Below, one piece after another: positions 15,754-25,623 of a DNA stretch of 25,920 nt. Both the position numbers and the translations under genes were made by a program. Positions within the stretch are counted from its first letter, which is position 1, and each line of letters opens with the position of its first letter. The stretch comes from Thermus sp. JCM 17653 (GTDB taxonomy: Bacteria > Deinococcota > Deinococci > Deinococcales > Thermaceae). The notes beneath the pieces are model-generated. The model did not search any database, was not told where the DNA came from, and worked only from the letters and a program-made list of their open reading frames with translations. The stretch is taken from positions 1 through 25,920 of the forward strand of contig BBBN01000001.1 of assembly GCA_001311585.1 (NCBI GenBank), written 5' to 3'.

Positions 15754-17157
15754 GCGCCACCTCCGAGGATCTTGGCGAAGGCCTCCGCCAGGGGCCTAAG
15801 GCCCTGGAGGAAGTACCCGGGGAAAACCCCCATGAGGATCAAGGCCGCCACCACGAGGAGGGCGAAGCCCCACTCTCCGGCCTTCAGGTCCTCCACGGGC
15901 CGGACCTCCGCTTCCCAGAAGGCCTTCTGGAAGGCGGTGAGGGCGTAGGCCGCGGAGGCGATCACCGAGAGGAAGGCCAAAGCGGCGAGCCAGGGACTGG
16001 CCTTGTAGGTCCCGAGGAGGGTCAAGAACTCCCCGGGGAAGCCGGAAAGCCCAGGAAGCCCCACCATGGCGAGGAAGAGGAAAAGGGAGAGGGCGGCCAG
16101 GCCCGGGGCGCTCTGGGCCAGGCCGCGGTAGCGCCCGATCTCCAGGGTGCCCGTCCGCTCGTAGAGCCTTCCCGCAAGGAGGAAGAGCCCCCCGGTGTAG
16201 ACGCCGCTGGCCGCAAGGAGGTAAAGGCCCCCTAAGGCCCCCTCCGGCGTGCCCGAGAAGACCCCCAAGCCGCCACCCCCATGTGGGAAACCCCGGCGTA
16301 GGCCAGGAGGGTCTTGAAGTCCTTGGCGGCGAAGGCCACCCAGGCCCCGTAGAGGGCGGAGAGGGCGGCGAGGAAGAGGAGGAGGCCCTGGAGCTCTCGG
16401 AAGCCTCGGGGGCCAGGGGGATGGCGTAGCGGAAGAAGGCGAAGACCCCCACCTTGTAAAGGGTGCCGAGGGCGTCCGCGAGGCCCGAGGGGTGGTTCTC
16501 CTGGTGGAAGAGGGGGAGCCAGGCGTGGAGAGGGAAGAGGGGCGTCTTGATGGCGAAGGCCAGGGCGAAGCCCAAAAACACCCAGAAGGCGGCCGGTCCC
16601 TGGACGGGGTGGGCCAGGAGGTCTTGGAGGAGGAAGCTCGGGCTCCCCCCCAGGGCCTTCGCCGCCAGGATGGCCGCCAGCATGGGCAGGCTCCCGGCCA
16701 GGGTGAAGAGAAGGAAGGTGTAAAGGGCCCGGAGGCGCCCTTCCCCCCCGTGGAGGAGGAGCATGAGGAGGGCGGGGATTAGGGCGGCCTCAAAGAAGAG
16801 GTAGAAGACCACCAGGTCCTGAGCGGCGAAGAGGCCTAAGAGGAGCCCCTCCATGAGGAGGGCGAGGCCCAGGAAACGCCCCTCCACCCTCGCCGCCAGG
16901 GCCCCCAGGAAGACGGTGAGGGCGATGGTGAGGAAGAAAAGCGCGGAAAGCCCGTCCAGACCGAAGGCCCAGTACACCCCCGCCCCGGGGAGGAGGGGGG
17001 CTTGGAAGGCGTGGGCCACCCCGCCCGGGTGGGTCAGAAAGAGGTAGAGGTGGAGGAGCAGGGAAAGCCCCGCTCCCAGAAGTCCCAGGCCTCGAGGCAG
17101 GCCCAGGAGGAGGAGAACCCCCAAGAGGATGGGTAAAAAGATCGCCAAGACTACCAC
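15750..17157 (-). CDS. nuoM: NADH-quinone oxidoreductase subunit M (Nqo13; two indels)
   Basis: Antiporter-like proton-pumping subunit. The key Glu lies in [16 protein letters not shown], and the channel Lys/His region in [41 protein letters not shown] is the second-half signature. Repairs: one base missing near 16396 ([16 protein letters not shown]) and one near 16271 ([18 protein letters not shown]). The repaired length is 469 aa, equal to T. thermophilus Nqo13 as I recall it. The start is GTG 17157, overlapping the last codons of nuoL by 7 bases (GTGGTAG); no ATG fits. The C-terminus KILGGGA ends in the overlap with nuoN. Confidence 0.94.
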
Positions 17158-18969
17158 CGCATCACCCCCAGAAGCACCAAGGCGCCCAGCACGAAGAGCA
17201 GGGCGTAAAGCCTGAGGTAGCCGGTTTGCAAGCGGGCGAGGCCCTGCCCTAGATTCCGCGCTGCCCCGCCTAGGCCGAAGTAGCCGCTTAGGAGGCCCCG
17301 GTCCCCATAGAAGAGGGCTTCGGCCAGGGCCTTCAAGGGGTTGACCAGGAGGGCGTTGTAGATCTGGTCCACGTAAAAGCCCTCCCGGCTCCAGGCCTCA
17401 AAGGCCAGGTACCAGGCGGGCAGGGCTTTCCTTTGGAAGAAGGTGTAGCCGAACCAGAGCCCAAAGACCGCCACCGCCGCCGAGAGGGCGAGGAGGCCCC
17501 ACTCCGCCCCCGGGGAGAGGTGGTGGGCTTCCACCTCCGCCAAGGCCGGCTTCAGGAAAGGCTCCAGGAGGTTGGGCAGGGGGTGGGGCAGGGCCAGGTA
17601 GCCGGCGAGGACCGCCCCTAAGGCCAGGAGGTGGTTGGGCCAGAGCATCACCGCCGGGGCCTCGTGGGGGTGGTGGTGGCCCCTTTCCTCCCCCAGGAAG
17701 ACCAGGACGAACCAGCGCATGGCGTACATGGCGGTGAGAGCCGCCACCAGGAGCGCCCCACGTAGAACCCCACCCCCCCGAAGGGTAGGTGAGGGTGGCG
17801 GCGAGGATGGCGTCTTTGGAGAAGAAGCCCGAGAGGAAGGGGAGGCCGCCCAAGGCCAAGGCCCCGATGAGGGCGTGGTAGCGGGTTTGGGGGAGGTGCT
17901 TCCAAAGCCCCCCCATCTTGCGCACGTCCTGCTCGCCCCCCAGGGCGTGGATCACACTCCCCGAGGCCAGGAAGAGGAGGGCCTTGAAGAAGGCGTGGGT
18001 GAAGACGTGGAAGAGGGCGGCCCAATAGGCTCCCACCCCCGCCGCCAGGAACATGTACCCGAGCTGGCTGATGGTGGAGTAGGCGACGATCTTCTTGATA
18101 TCGTTTTGGCCGAAGGCGGAAAGGGCCCCGTAGGCCGCGGTGAGGAGCCCCATCACGGCGATGGCGTAGGAGACGTCGGGAAGGGCGCTGTAGAGGAAAG
18201 AGCTCCGGGCGATGAGGTAGACCCCCGCCGTCACCATGGTGGCCGCGTGGATCAGGGCGGAGACGGGGGTGGGGCCGGCCATGGCGTCGGGGAGCCAGAC
18301 CATGAGGGGTACCTGGGCGCTTTTCCCCACCGCTCCCAGGAAGAGGAGGAAGCCCGCCAGGGCCAGGAGGCTGGGGTTCTTCAGGGGGCCTTCCAGGGCC
18401 TCTTTGAGCTCGCCGATGGAGAGGGTGCCGTAGAGGGCCCAGAGGATGGCCATGCCCAGCATGAAGCCCAGGTCGCCGATGCGGTTCACGATGAAGGCCT
18501 TGCGGGCGCTATCGGCGTACTGGGCGTTCTTGTACCAGAAGCCGATGAGGAGGAAGCTCGCCAGGCCCACCCCCTCCCAGCCGATGAACATCACCGGGTA
18601 GCTGTCGGCCAGGACCAGGGTGAGCATCATGGCGATGAAGAGGTTGAAGTAGGCGAAGAAGCGGCTGTAGCCGGGGTCCCCCCCCATGTAGCCTATGGCG
18701 TAGACGTGGATGAGGAAGCCCACCCCGGTGACGATGAGGAGCATGAAGCCGGAGAGGTTGTCCAGAAGGAGGCTGAAGGGGATGCCGGGAAGCCACTCCG
18801 CTTCAAAACGGGCCCCGCCCGAGAGGAGAAGCCCCACCCCTAGGAGCAAGGAGGCGAGGACGAGGCCCGAGGCCAGGACCCCGGGGAGGGGTTCCCGCAT
18901 CCTTTTGCCGAAAAGCCCCAGGAGGGCGAAGCCCAAGAGGGGCAGGAGGATGGTGAAAAGGAGCGCCAT
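17151..18969 (-). CDS. nuoL: NADH-quinone oxidoreductase subunit L (Nqo12; two indels)
   Basis: The largest membrane subunit, antiporter-like, at the tip of the membrane arm. [19 protein letters not shown] holds the conserved Glu. [38 protein letters not shown] and [17 protein letters not shown] are the proton-channel segments. The region after about residue 500 should form the long lateral helix and last helix. Two bases are missing, near 17783 and 17761; repair gives [28 protein letters not shown]. The repaired length is 606 aa, the T. thermophilus length. ATG 18969 ([10 protein letters not shown]) is preferred over the in-frame GTG 18975, because the Thermus protein begins MALL and the ATG follows the nuoK TGA by two bases. 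Confidence 0.95.
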
Positions 18970-18971
18970 GT

Positions 18972-19258
18972 TCACCCCCTAAGCTCGGAGAGGTCGTCCA
19001 CCGCGGTGCTTTCCCGGTGGCGGAAGATGGCCACGATGAGCCCCAGGCCCACGGCCACCTCGCGGCGGCGATGGCGATGACCACGAGGGCGGCCACCTGG
19101 CCCTCGAGCCCAAAGGCCCGGGCGAAGCCCACCAAGGAGAGGTTGGCGGCGTTGAGCATGAGCTCTATGGAGAGGAAGACCAAGATGGCGGTCCTCCGGG
19201 TAAGAACCCCGTAGACCCCGAGGGCGAAGAGGAGGGCGGAGGCCAAGAGGAAGCTCAC
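18972..19258 (-). CDS. nuoK: NADH-quinone oxidoreductase subunit K (Nqo11; one indel)
   Basis: Small three-helix membrane subunit related to MrpC, with two Glu residues used in proton transfer: one in [13 protein letters not shown] (residue 32) and one in [15 protein letters not shown] (about residue 67). The second is visible only after restoring one base near 19063. The repaired length is 95 aa, equal to T. thermophilus Nqo11. The start is GTG 19258, overlapping the nuoJ stop (GTGA, 19255-19258). The C-terminus is [17 protein letters not shown] ribosome-site cassette similar to that of nuoI and nuoN precedes the start. Confidence 0.93.
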
Positions 19259-19785
19259 CGCGCCACCTCCTTTTCCCGCTCTTCCCGGGGAAGGGCGTCC
19301 AAGGGACGGGAAGGCTGGACCAGGGCCACGGCCACCACCGTGGCGGCCATGAGGAGGAAGCCCACGGCCAGGAGCACAAAAAGCCAATCCCCGTAGAGGA
19401 GGGGCCCCAAGGCCTGGGGAAGCCCGCCCTTAAGGTCCTGGGTGAAGGCGAGGTTCAGGCCCCAAAGCCCCGAAAGGAGCATCCCCGCCACCCCTAAGGC
19501 GAGGAGGGCCGCCAGGGGCTTGGAGCGCACCAGGGGGTCAAAGCCCACCTCCCCCTGGGCGGCGAAGAGGAGCATGATGACGAAGAGGAAGAGGACCACG
19601 ATGGCCCCGGCGTAGACGATGATCTGAATGAAGCCAGGAAGCGGGCGTCCAGGGCGATGTAGACCCCGGCAAGGACCAGAAAGTTCAGGATGAGGCCAAG
19701 GCGGCGTGATGGCGTTCCTAAGGGTGACCACCAGCATCCCGCTTGCGAGGAGCAGGGCCACCGCTAGGCCTTCTAGGAGGCTCAC
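19255..19785 (-). CDS. nuoJ: NADH-quinone oxidoreductase subunit J (Nqo10; three cancelling indels)
   Basis: Membrane subunit at the junction with the peripheral arm. The conserved third helix is [23 protein letters not shown]. The frame is open end to end, but residues about 28-54 as read ([15 protein letters not shown]...) are nonsense. Restoring one base near 19708, 19696 and 19638 gives [30 protein letters not shown], the normal second helix. A gene caller would report an intact but wrong protein. The repaired length is 177 aa. The start is GTG 19785, overlapping the nuoI stop (GTGA). The C-terminus [10 protein letters not shown] is charged and cytoplasmic. Confidence 0.92.
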   Translation of the reverse strand: MSLLEGLAVALLLASGMLVVTLRNAITPPWPHPELSGPCRGLHRPGRPLPGFIQIIVYAGAIVVLFLFVIMLLFAAQGEVGFDPLVRSKPLAALLALGVAGMLLSGLWGLNLAFTQDLKGGLPQALGPLLYGDWLFVLLAVGFLLMAATVVAVALVQPSRPLDALPREEREKEVAR

Positions 19786-20330
19786 GGCTTCCTCCTTTCC
19801 GTGGGGGCTTGGAAGCCCTCCAGCTCGGGGCGGACGTAGGGCACCACGTAGCCGGGCTTGACCGCCTTGCCGGTGATCTTGGCCTCCCGGCGCTGGGGCT
19901 TGGTGCCCACCACGTCCACCAGCATGTCCTCCTTGCCGTAGACGAGGTCGGAGTACTGGTAGTCCGCCATCTCAAAGTCGTACCCCAAGACGATGGCCCC
20001 CGTGGGGCAGGCCTCCTCGCAGAGGCCGCAGAAGATGCACCGGAGCATGTTGATCTCGTAGACCTTGGCGTACCGCTCCCCCGCCGAGACCGGGTTTTCC
20101 GGGTCGTTCTCCGCCGGCTCCACGTAGATGGCGTAGGCGGGGCAGGCGGCGGCGCAGAGGGAGCAGCCGATGCACTTCTCTAGGCCGTTCGGGTGCCGGG
20201 TGAGGACGTGCCGCCCGTGGAAGCGGGGCTTGAGGGCCACGGGGGCCTCGGGGTAGGGGACGGTTACCGGCTTGGAGAAAAGGTACTTCAGGGTGATGCC
20301 GAGGCTTTGGGCGAGGGCTTTGAGGGTCAT
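19782..20330 (-). CDS. nuoI: NADH-quinone oxidoreductase subunit I (Nqo9)
   Basis: Peripheral-arm iron-sulfur subunit carrying clusters N6a and N6b, of 182 aa, equal to T. thermophilus Nqo9 and with no indel. The ferredoxin motifs are C53/C56/C59 with C63 ([12 protein letters not shown]) and C98/C101/C104 with C108 ([12 protein letters not shown]). The N-terminal stretch ([14 protein letters not shown]) is the amphipathic helix lying on the membrane. ATG 20330 overlaps the nuoH stop (ATGA) and has the GGAGGTGGCGC start cassette. The stop overlaps the nuoJ GTG. Confidence 0.97.
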   Translation of the reverse strand: MTLKALAQSLGITLKYLFSKPVTVPYPEAPVALKPRFHGRHVLTRHPNGLEKCIGCSLCAAACPAYAIYVEPAENDPENPVSAGERYAKVYEINMLRCIFCGLCEEACPTGAIVLGYDFEMADYQYSDLVYGKEDMLVDVVGTKPQRREAKITGKAVKPGYVVPYVRPELEGFQAPTERRKP

Positions 20331-21415
20331 GCGCCACCTCCTTTGCGGGCGGGCTTAGGGGAGTAGAGGACCGCTCCGAGAAGCCCCAGGAAGCTCAGGG
20401 CGGAGAGGTAGAGGAGGTAGGTCCTGGGGAGGTCCAGGGCCACCACGAGGGCGGTGACGAGGAACCAGAGGAGGGCCACCGGGAAGAGGAAGCCCCAGCC
20501 GAAGCGGAGGAGCTGGTCGTAGCGGAGCCGGAACCAGGTGGCCCGGATCCAGATGAAGAGGAAGAGGAAGAAGGCGATTTTGAGGAACATCCAGAGGTAG
20601 GGGACCTCGAGGACGGGCATGGTCCAGCCCCCCAGGAAGAGGGTGGGGATGAGGGCGCTGGCGGTGATGAAGTGGATGTACTCGGTCATCTGGAAGAGGG
20701 CCCACTTGATGGAGCTGTACTCGGTGTGGTAGCCCCCCACCAGCTCCTGCTCCGCCTCGGGGAGGTCAAAGGGGGTGCGGGCGGCCTCGGCCAGGGCGGC
20801 GATGGCGTAGATCAGGAAGGCGGGGAAGGCGTAGAGGAAGAGCCAGCCGTTTTCCTTCTGCCAGTTCACGATGTCGTTCAGGTTGAGGCTCCCCACCAGG
20901 AGCACCGGGGAGAGGAGGGCGATGCCGAGGCCAAGCTCGTAGGAGATGAGGCTCGCGAGGAGCGAAGGGACCCTAGGAGGCTGTACTTGCTTCCCGAGGC
21001 CCAGCCTGCCAGGAAGATGCCGTAGATGGCCATCTCGCTCACGGCGAAGAGGTAGAGGAGGCCCAGGTCCAGGTTCAGCACCCAAGGTTGGTAGCCGAAG
21101 AAGCTCCCCGGCGGGCCGAAGGGGATGGCCCCGAAGGCCAGAAGGGCGAAGACCACGCCGATGAGGGGGGCCAGCACGAAGAGGGTCTTGTCGGCCCGCT
21201 CCACCACCAGGTCTTCCTTGAAGATGCTCTTGATGCGTCGGCGATGGGCTGGAAGAGGCCCCAAGGCCCCACCCGGTTGGGCCCCAGGCGGATCTGGAAG
21301 CGGGCGAGGAGCCTCCTCTCAATGAGGGTCATGAAGCGAAGGCGGTGAGGAGGCCCACCACCACCAGGAGGGCCTTCAAGGCCACCATCCAATAGGGGTC
21401 CAGGGGGTAGTTCAC
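20327..21415 (-). CDS. nuoH: NADH-quinone oxidoreductase subunit H (Nqo8; three indels)
   Basis: Membrane subunit forming the quinone chamber with NuoB and Nuo[35 protein letters not shown] is the hallmark first loop. [26 protein letters not shown] is the acidic loop near the quinone site. Repairs: one base missing near 21333 ([14 protein letters not shown]), one near 21237 ([12 protein letters not shown]) and one near 20970 ([15 protein letters not shown]). The repaired length is 363 aa. The start is GTG 21415 ([16 protein letters not shown]), overlapping the nuoG stop (GTGA). The frame ends KPARKGGGA in the overlap with nuoI. Confidence 0.94.
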
Positions 21416-23760
21416 GCTTCACCTCCTGCGGGAACCAGAACCCGGCCTTCCAAGAGGCGCCCGGCGACGGCCCCCAGCCCCGAGAGGTAGAGGAACCCCT
21501 TGGGGAGGTCCTCCCGGTGGACCACCCGGGCCTTCACCCGGCCCAAGGGGGTTTCCACCTCCACCCGGGCCCCCTCGGGGAGGGCCTCGGACCTGGCGGT
21601 CTCCGGGTGGGCCCAAAGCTCGGGGCTTGCCGCCTCTTGGGCCTTGCCCACGGCCTGGTGGGCCTTCCACATGCTGGGCCGGAGGTAGAGCCGCCCCCTT
21701 GGGGCCTGGGTCTCAGGGCCCGGGTACGGAAGGAAAGGAGGCCCATGGCCTCCGGCACCTTGCGGGACCTAAGCTCCCGCTCGGCCTCGAGGTGGAGGCG
21801 GAAGGGGGGCTTCACCCCCAGGGCCTCGGCCAGAAGGGCCAGGACCTGGAGGGCGCCCTCCGCCTCCCCGTTTTCCACGGGGGCCGGGGAAAGGGCGAGG
21901 ACCCGGCCCTCCAGGTTCACCAGGTGCCCCCGCTTCTCGTAGAAGGTGGGGGCGGGGAAGACCACGTGGCGTAGCGCTCCGCCAGGGGGTGGAGGTGGCT
22001 TAGGTGCAAGGCCACGAAGCGCTTGCCCTTTAGGGCCTCTTCCGGGGGCACGAAGCCGTAGTAGGCGTAAAGCGCTCCGGGCTCGTCCCAGGAGGCCCCC
22101 TTCTCCCCCGGCCAGACCCCCATGGCCTCGAGGCCCCGGGCGTTGGCCGCCGGGGTCATGGCGAGGACCTTGGCCCCCTTGCGCTCGGCGAGAAGCCGGG
22201 CCCTCTCGGCGGCCACGGTGTCCTGGAGAACCGAGGCCCCGAGGAGGAGCACCGGGCTTTGCGCCTTCTCCCAGGCCTCCCTCGCCCGGGCCACCATTTC
22301 GCTTCCCTCCTTGTCCCCGAGGAGGGCGAGGAGGAGCTCCCGCTCTTCACCGGGGCGGTGGACCTCGTGGAGGGCGGCCCACTTCATGAGGGGGGCGCGG
22401 TACGGAGCGAAGAGGGCCATCTTGTCCGTGCGGCGGGGCATCCTCTCCTTGATGGAGAGGTCGGCGAAGGGGGTGCCGTGGGCGAAGCGGTGGGGGGGCT
22501 TGAGGCCCCGCACGAACTCGGAAAGCCTCAGGTGGAGGATGGGGGCCTCCTCCGTGGGGTCGCCGAGGACCAGGGCGAAGTCCGCCTGGAGGAGGTCCTC
22601 CAGGGTGGCCGCCGGGAAGAGGCTCGCCGGGGCGGCGGTGCGGCCTTGGAAGTCCAGGTGGGGGGTCTTCAGGGCCTTGGCGAGCTCGGAGGCCATGAGG
22701 CCCTCCTCGAGGGTGGCGTCGTGGGCTAGGTAAAGCCCCACCTCCTCGCCCCTCGCCTCCTTAAGCCCCTCCTTCAGGGCCTGGAGGGCCTCCTCCCAGG
22801 TGGCCTCCACGAGCTTCCTTCTTTCCGCACCAGGGGGGTCTTGAGGCGGTCCTGGTCCGCCCACTCGTGCCCGAAGCGGCCCGCGTCGCAAAGCCAGATC
22901 TCGTTGACCTCGGGGACCTCACGGGCCCGCACCCTGAGAAGCTCGCCGCTACGGGTGTCGGCGGTGATCCCGCACCCCACGGGGCAGAGGGCGCAATGGG
23001 TGGGGGTCTCCTCCATCTCCCAGTTCCGGGCGCGGAAGCGGGCAGTGAGGTCCAGAAGGGCCCCCACCGGGCAGATGTCGGTGATGTTTCCGGAGAAGCC
23101 CGAGGGGAGGCCGAAGTCCAGGGTGCCGATGAAGGTGTGCACCCCCCGCTCAATGAAGTCCAGGACCTCGTCCCCGGGGACCTCCTCAAAGTAGCGCACG
23201 CACCGCTTGCAGTGGATGCACCGTTCCCGGTCCAGGATGACGAAGGGGGAGAGGGGGTGGTGCTTGTCCACGTGGCGGCGGGTGAACTCAAAGCGGGTGT
23301 AGACGGGCAAGGAAAGGGGGTCCTTCTGGTAGTACTTCTCGTAGAGCCCGTACTCCACGGTGCGGTCCTGGAGCTCGCAGGCCCCACCCTTGTCGCAGGT
23401 GGGGCAGTCCAGGGGGTGGTTGAGGAGGGTGAACTCCACCATCCCGCCTGGGCCTCCCGCACGGCGTCCGAGAGGGTGTCCACCACCATCCCGTCCGCCA
23501 CGGCGGTGACGCAGCTTGCGGCGAGCTTGGGTTGCCACTGGATCTCGGGCTCGCCCCTTTCGTTGAGGAGAGGCTTCCCGTCGGGGCCTTTTTTTGGGGA
23601 GGCCGATCCTGACCAGGCACATGCGGCAGGCCCCGATGGGGGAGAGGTGCTTTTCCGAGCAAAAGAGGGGAACGTCGTACCCCGCGTGGAAGACCGCGTC
23701 CATGACGCTCGTCCCCGGGGGCACCTCCACCGTGCGGTCGTTCACCTTGACCCTTACCAT
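21412..23760 (-). CDS. nuoG: NADH-quinone oxidoreductase subunit G (Nqo3; five indels)
   Basis: Largest peripheral-arm subunit. [2Fe-2S] N1b: C34, C45, C48, C83. [4Fe-4S] N4: H115, C119, C122, C128 ([14 protein letters not shown]). N5: CIHCKRC with the later ICPVGA. The extra cluster N7 site is present (CALCPVGC plus the Cys of NEIWLCDAG), as in T. thermophilus. A molybdopterin-oxidoreductase-like domain follows without a cofactor site. Repairs: an extra A in A7 near 23597 ([13 protein letters not shown]), and one base missing near 23447 ([10 protein letters not shown]), 22826 (RKEGKLVEATW), 21970 (ERYADVVFPAPT) and 21714 ([13 protein letters not shown]). C83 is visible only in the repaired frame. 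The repaired length is 783 aa, the T. thermophilus length. ATG 23760 follows the nuoF stop by one base. Confidence 0.95.
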
Positions 23761-23761
23761 G

Positions 23762-25074
23762 TCACCTCCAAAGGGAAGGCCTGGGCACGGGGCGCTTCTC
23801 CCGCGCCAGGGCCAGGTACTGGTCCTTGAAGTGCTTCAAGGAGCCCTTCACCGGCCACACCGCCGCGTCCGCCAAGGGGCAGAAGCTCCGGCCTTCGATG
23901 AGGGGGAGGAGGGCTTCCAGGTTCTCCACGTCCTTTTCCTCCCCCTGGCCGGTGCCGATCTTGGCGAAGAGGTTCACCATGAACCCCGCCACGCCCTCGC
24001 GGCAAGGGGTGCACTTGCCGCAGGACTCGTGGGCGTAGAAGCGGGTGACGTTCCACATGGCGTCCACCATGCTCACCCGCTCGGGGATGAGGATCACGCC
24101 CCCCGTCCCCAGCATGGAGCCCTGGGCCTGGAGGTGCTCGTAGCTCATGGGGGTGTCCAGGACCTCCTCGGTGAAGGGCAAAGGCGGGGTGGAGGACCCC
24201 CCGGGGATGATGGCCTGGATGGGTTCCAAAGGCCCGCCCGCCCACTCGTAGATGAGCTCGCGGAAGGTGGTGCCCATGGGGAGCTCGTACACCCCGGGGC
24301 GCTTCACCGGCCCCGAGACCTGGTAGAGCTTCATCCCCTTGGACCCCTCCGTGCCCATGCTGGCGAACCAGTCGGCACCCCGTTCCAGGATGGGCACCAC
24401 GGAGGCCAGGGTCTCCACGTTATTGATGGTGGTGGGCTTGCCCCAGAGGCCCGACTGGGCGGGGAAGGGGGGCTTGAGGCGGGGGTTGGCCCTTAAGCCT
24501 CCAGGGAGTTCATGAGGGCGGTCTCCTCCCCGCAGATGTAGGCCCCGGCCCCCCGGTGGACGTGAACGTCAAAGGAAAAGTCCGTGCCGAAGAGGTTCTT
24601 CCCCAGGTAGCCCCGGGCCCGGGCCTCCTTGATGGCCTGCTCCAGCCTGTCCGCCGCCCGGCGGTACTCCCCCCGGACGTAGATGTACCCCACCGTGGCC
24701 CCGATGGCGTATCCCGCGAGGATCATGCCCTCCAGGAGGAGGTGGGGGACGTCCTCCAGGATGTAGCGGTCCTTGAAGCTCCCGGGCTCGGACTCGTCGG
24801 CGTTGCAGATGAGGTAGTGCTGCTTCCCGTCCTTGGGCATGAAGCTCCACTTGAGCCCCGTGGGGAAGCCCGCCCCGCCCCGGCCCCGTAGCCCGGAGCG
24901 CTTCACCTCCTCGATGACCTCCTCCGGGGTCTTCTCCTTGAGCACCCGCTTCGCCGTCTCGTACCCCCCGTGCCGGAGGTAGTAGTCCAGGGTCCAGGAC
25001 CCCTCCTTCCCCACGTGGGCGTAGAGGGTCCTCTGGAACCTCGGGTCCAGTCCGGAAAGAATGGGTCCGGTCAT
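23762..25074 (-). CDS. nuoF: NADH-quinone oxidoreductase subunit F (Nqo1; one indel)
   Basis: NADH-oxidising subunit with FMN and cluster N3. The FMN/NADH site is in [15 protein letters not shown] (residues 62-76), with [13 protein letters not shown] (91-103) and [13 protein letters not shown] (175-187). The cluster N3 ligands are C352, C355, C358 ([11 protein letters not shown]) and C399. One base is missing near 24500, turning SLEGLRANP into SLEA-stop; repair gives [29 protein letters not shown]. The repaired length is 437 aa. ATG 25074 overlaps the nuoE stop (ATGA). The GGAGGTGA at the end of nuoF serves as ribosome site for nuoG. Confidence 0.95.
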
Positions 25075-25615
25075 ACCTCCACCTCGTGCACGTGGTGGCC
25101 GCACTTGCCGGGAAGCTCAATCTCCTCAAGCCGCTTCCCCGCCTTTAGGCCCTGGAGGAGGGCCGTAAGCCTCGCCCGGGTCACGCACTCCACGTAGGCT
25201 CGTCGTTCACCTGAATCACGGGGGCGGTGTGGCAACTTCCCAGGCACTCCACCTTCTGCACGCTGAAAAGCCCGTCCGGGGTCACCTCCCCGGGGCCGAT
25301 GCCCAAGGTCTCGGTGAGGTAGTCCCAAAGCTCGTCCGCCCCGGCGAGCTTGCAGCTTAAGGTGGCGCAGACCTGGAGGTGGTATCTGCCGGTGGGCACG
25401 AACTGGTAGTAGGAGTAGAAGCTCGCCACCCCCATGACCTCCGTGGGGGTGGTGCCCACGAGGCGGGCGATCTCCTCTATGCGCTCGGGCCGGATCCAGC
25501 CCTCCTCCTGCTGCACCCGCCTAAGAAGGGGCATGATGGCGGCGCGGCGCCCTTCGGGCGGGTACTTGGCGAAGGTCTCCTCCAAGAAGTCCTCTTTGTC
25601 GTCAAAGAACCCCAT
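25071..25615 (-). CDS. nuoE: NADH-quinone oxidoreductase subunit E (Nqo2; one indel)
   Basis: Thioredoxin-fold subunit with [2Fe-2S] N1a. The ligands are C83 and C88 (CATLSC) and C124 and C128 (CLGSC), the same numbering I recall for T. thermophilus Nqo2. One C is missing near 25198; repair gives [26 protein letters not shown] and a C-terminus GHHVHEVEV. The repaired length is 181 aa. ATG 25615 is 8 bases after the nuoD stop, with a strong ribosome site (AGGAGGGA) that begins within the nuoD stop codon. Confidence 0.95.
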
Positions 25616-25623
25616 CTTCCCTC

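Noticed and set aside
17635..18843. A 402-codon open frame on the plus strand, antisense to nuoL
   Set aside because: It is a shadow of the high-GC third-position bias in nuoL, with low-complexity Gly/Glu/Asp/His-rich translation and no recognisable domain. The same applies to long antisense frames at 472-1170, 1405-2235, 4309-5100 and 22867-23829.
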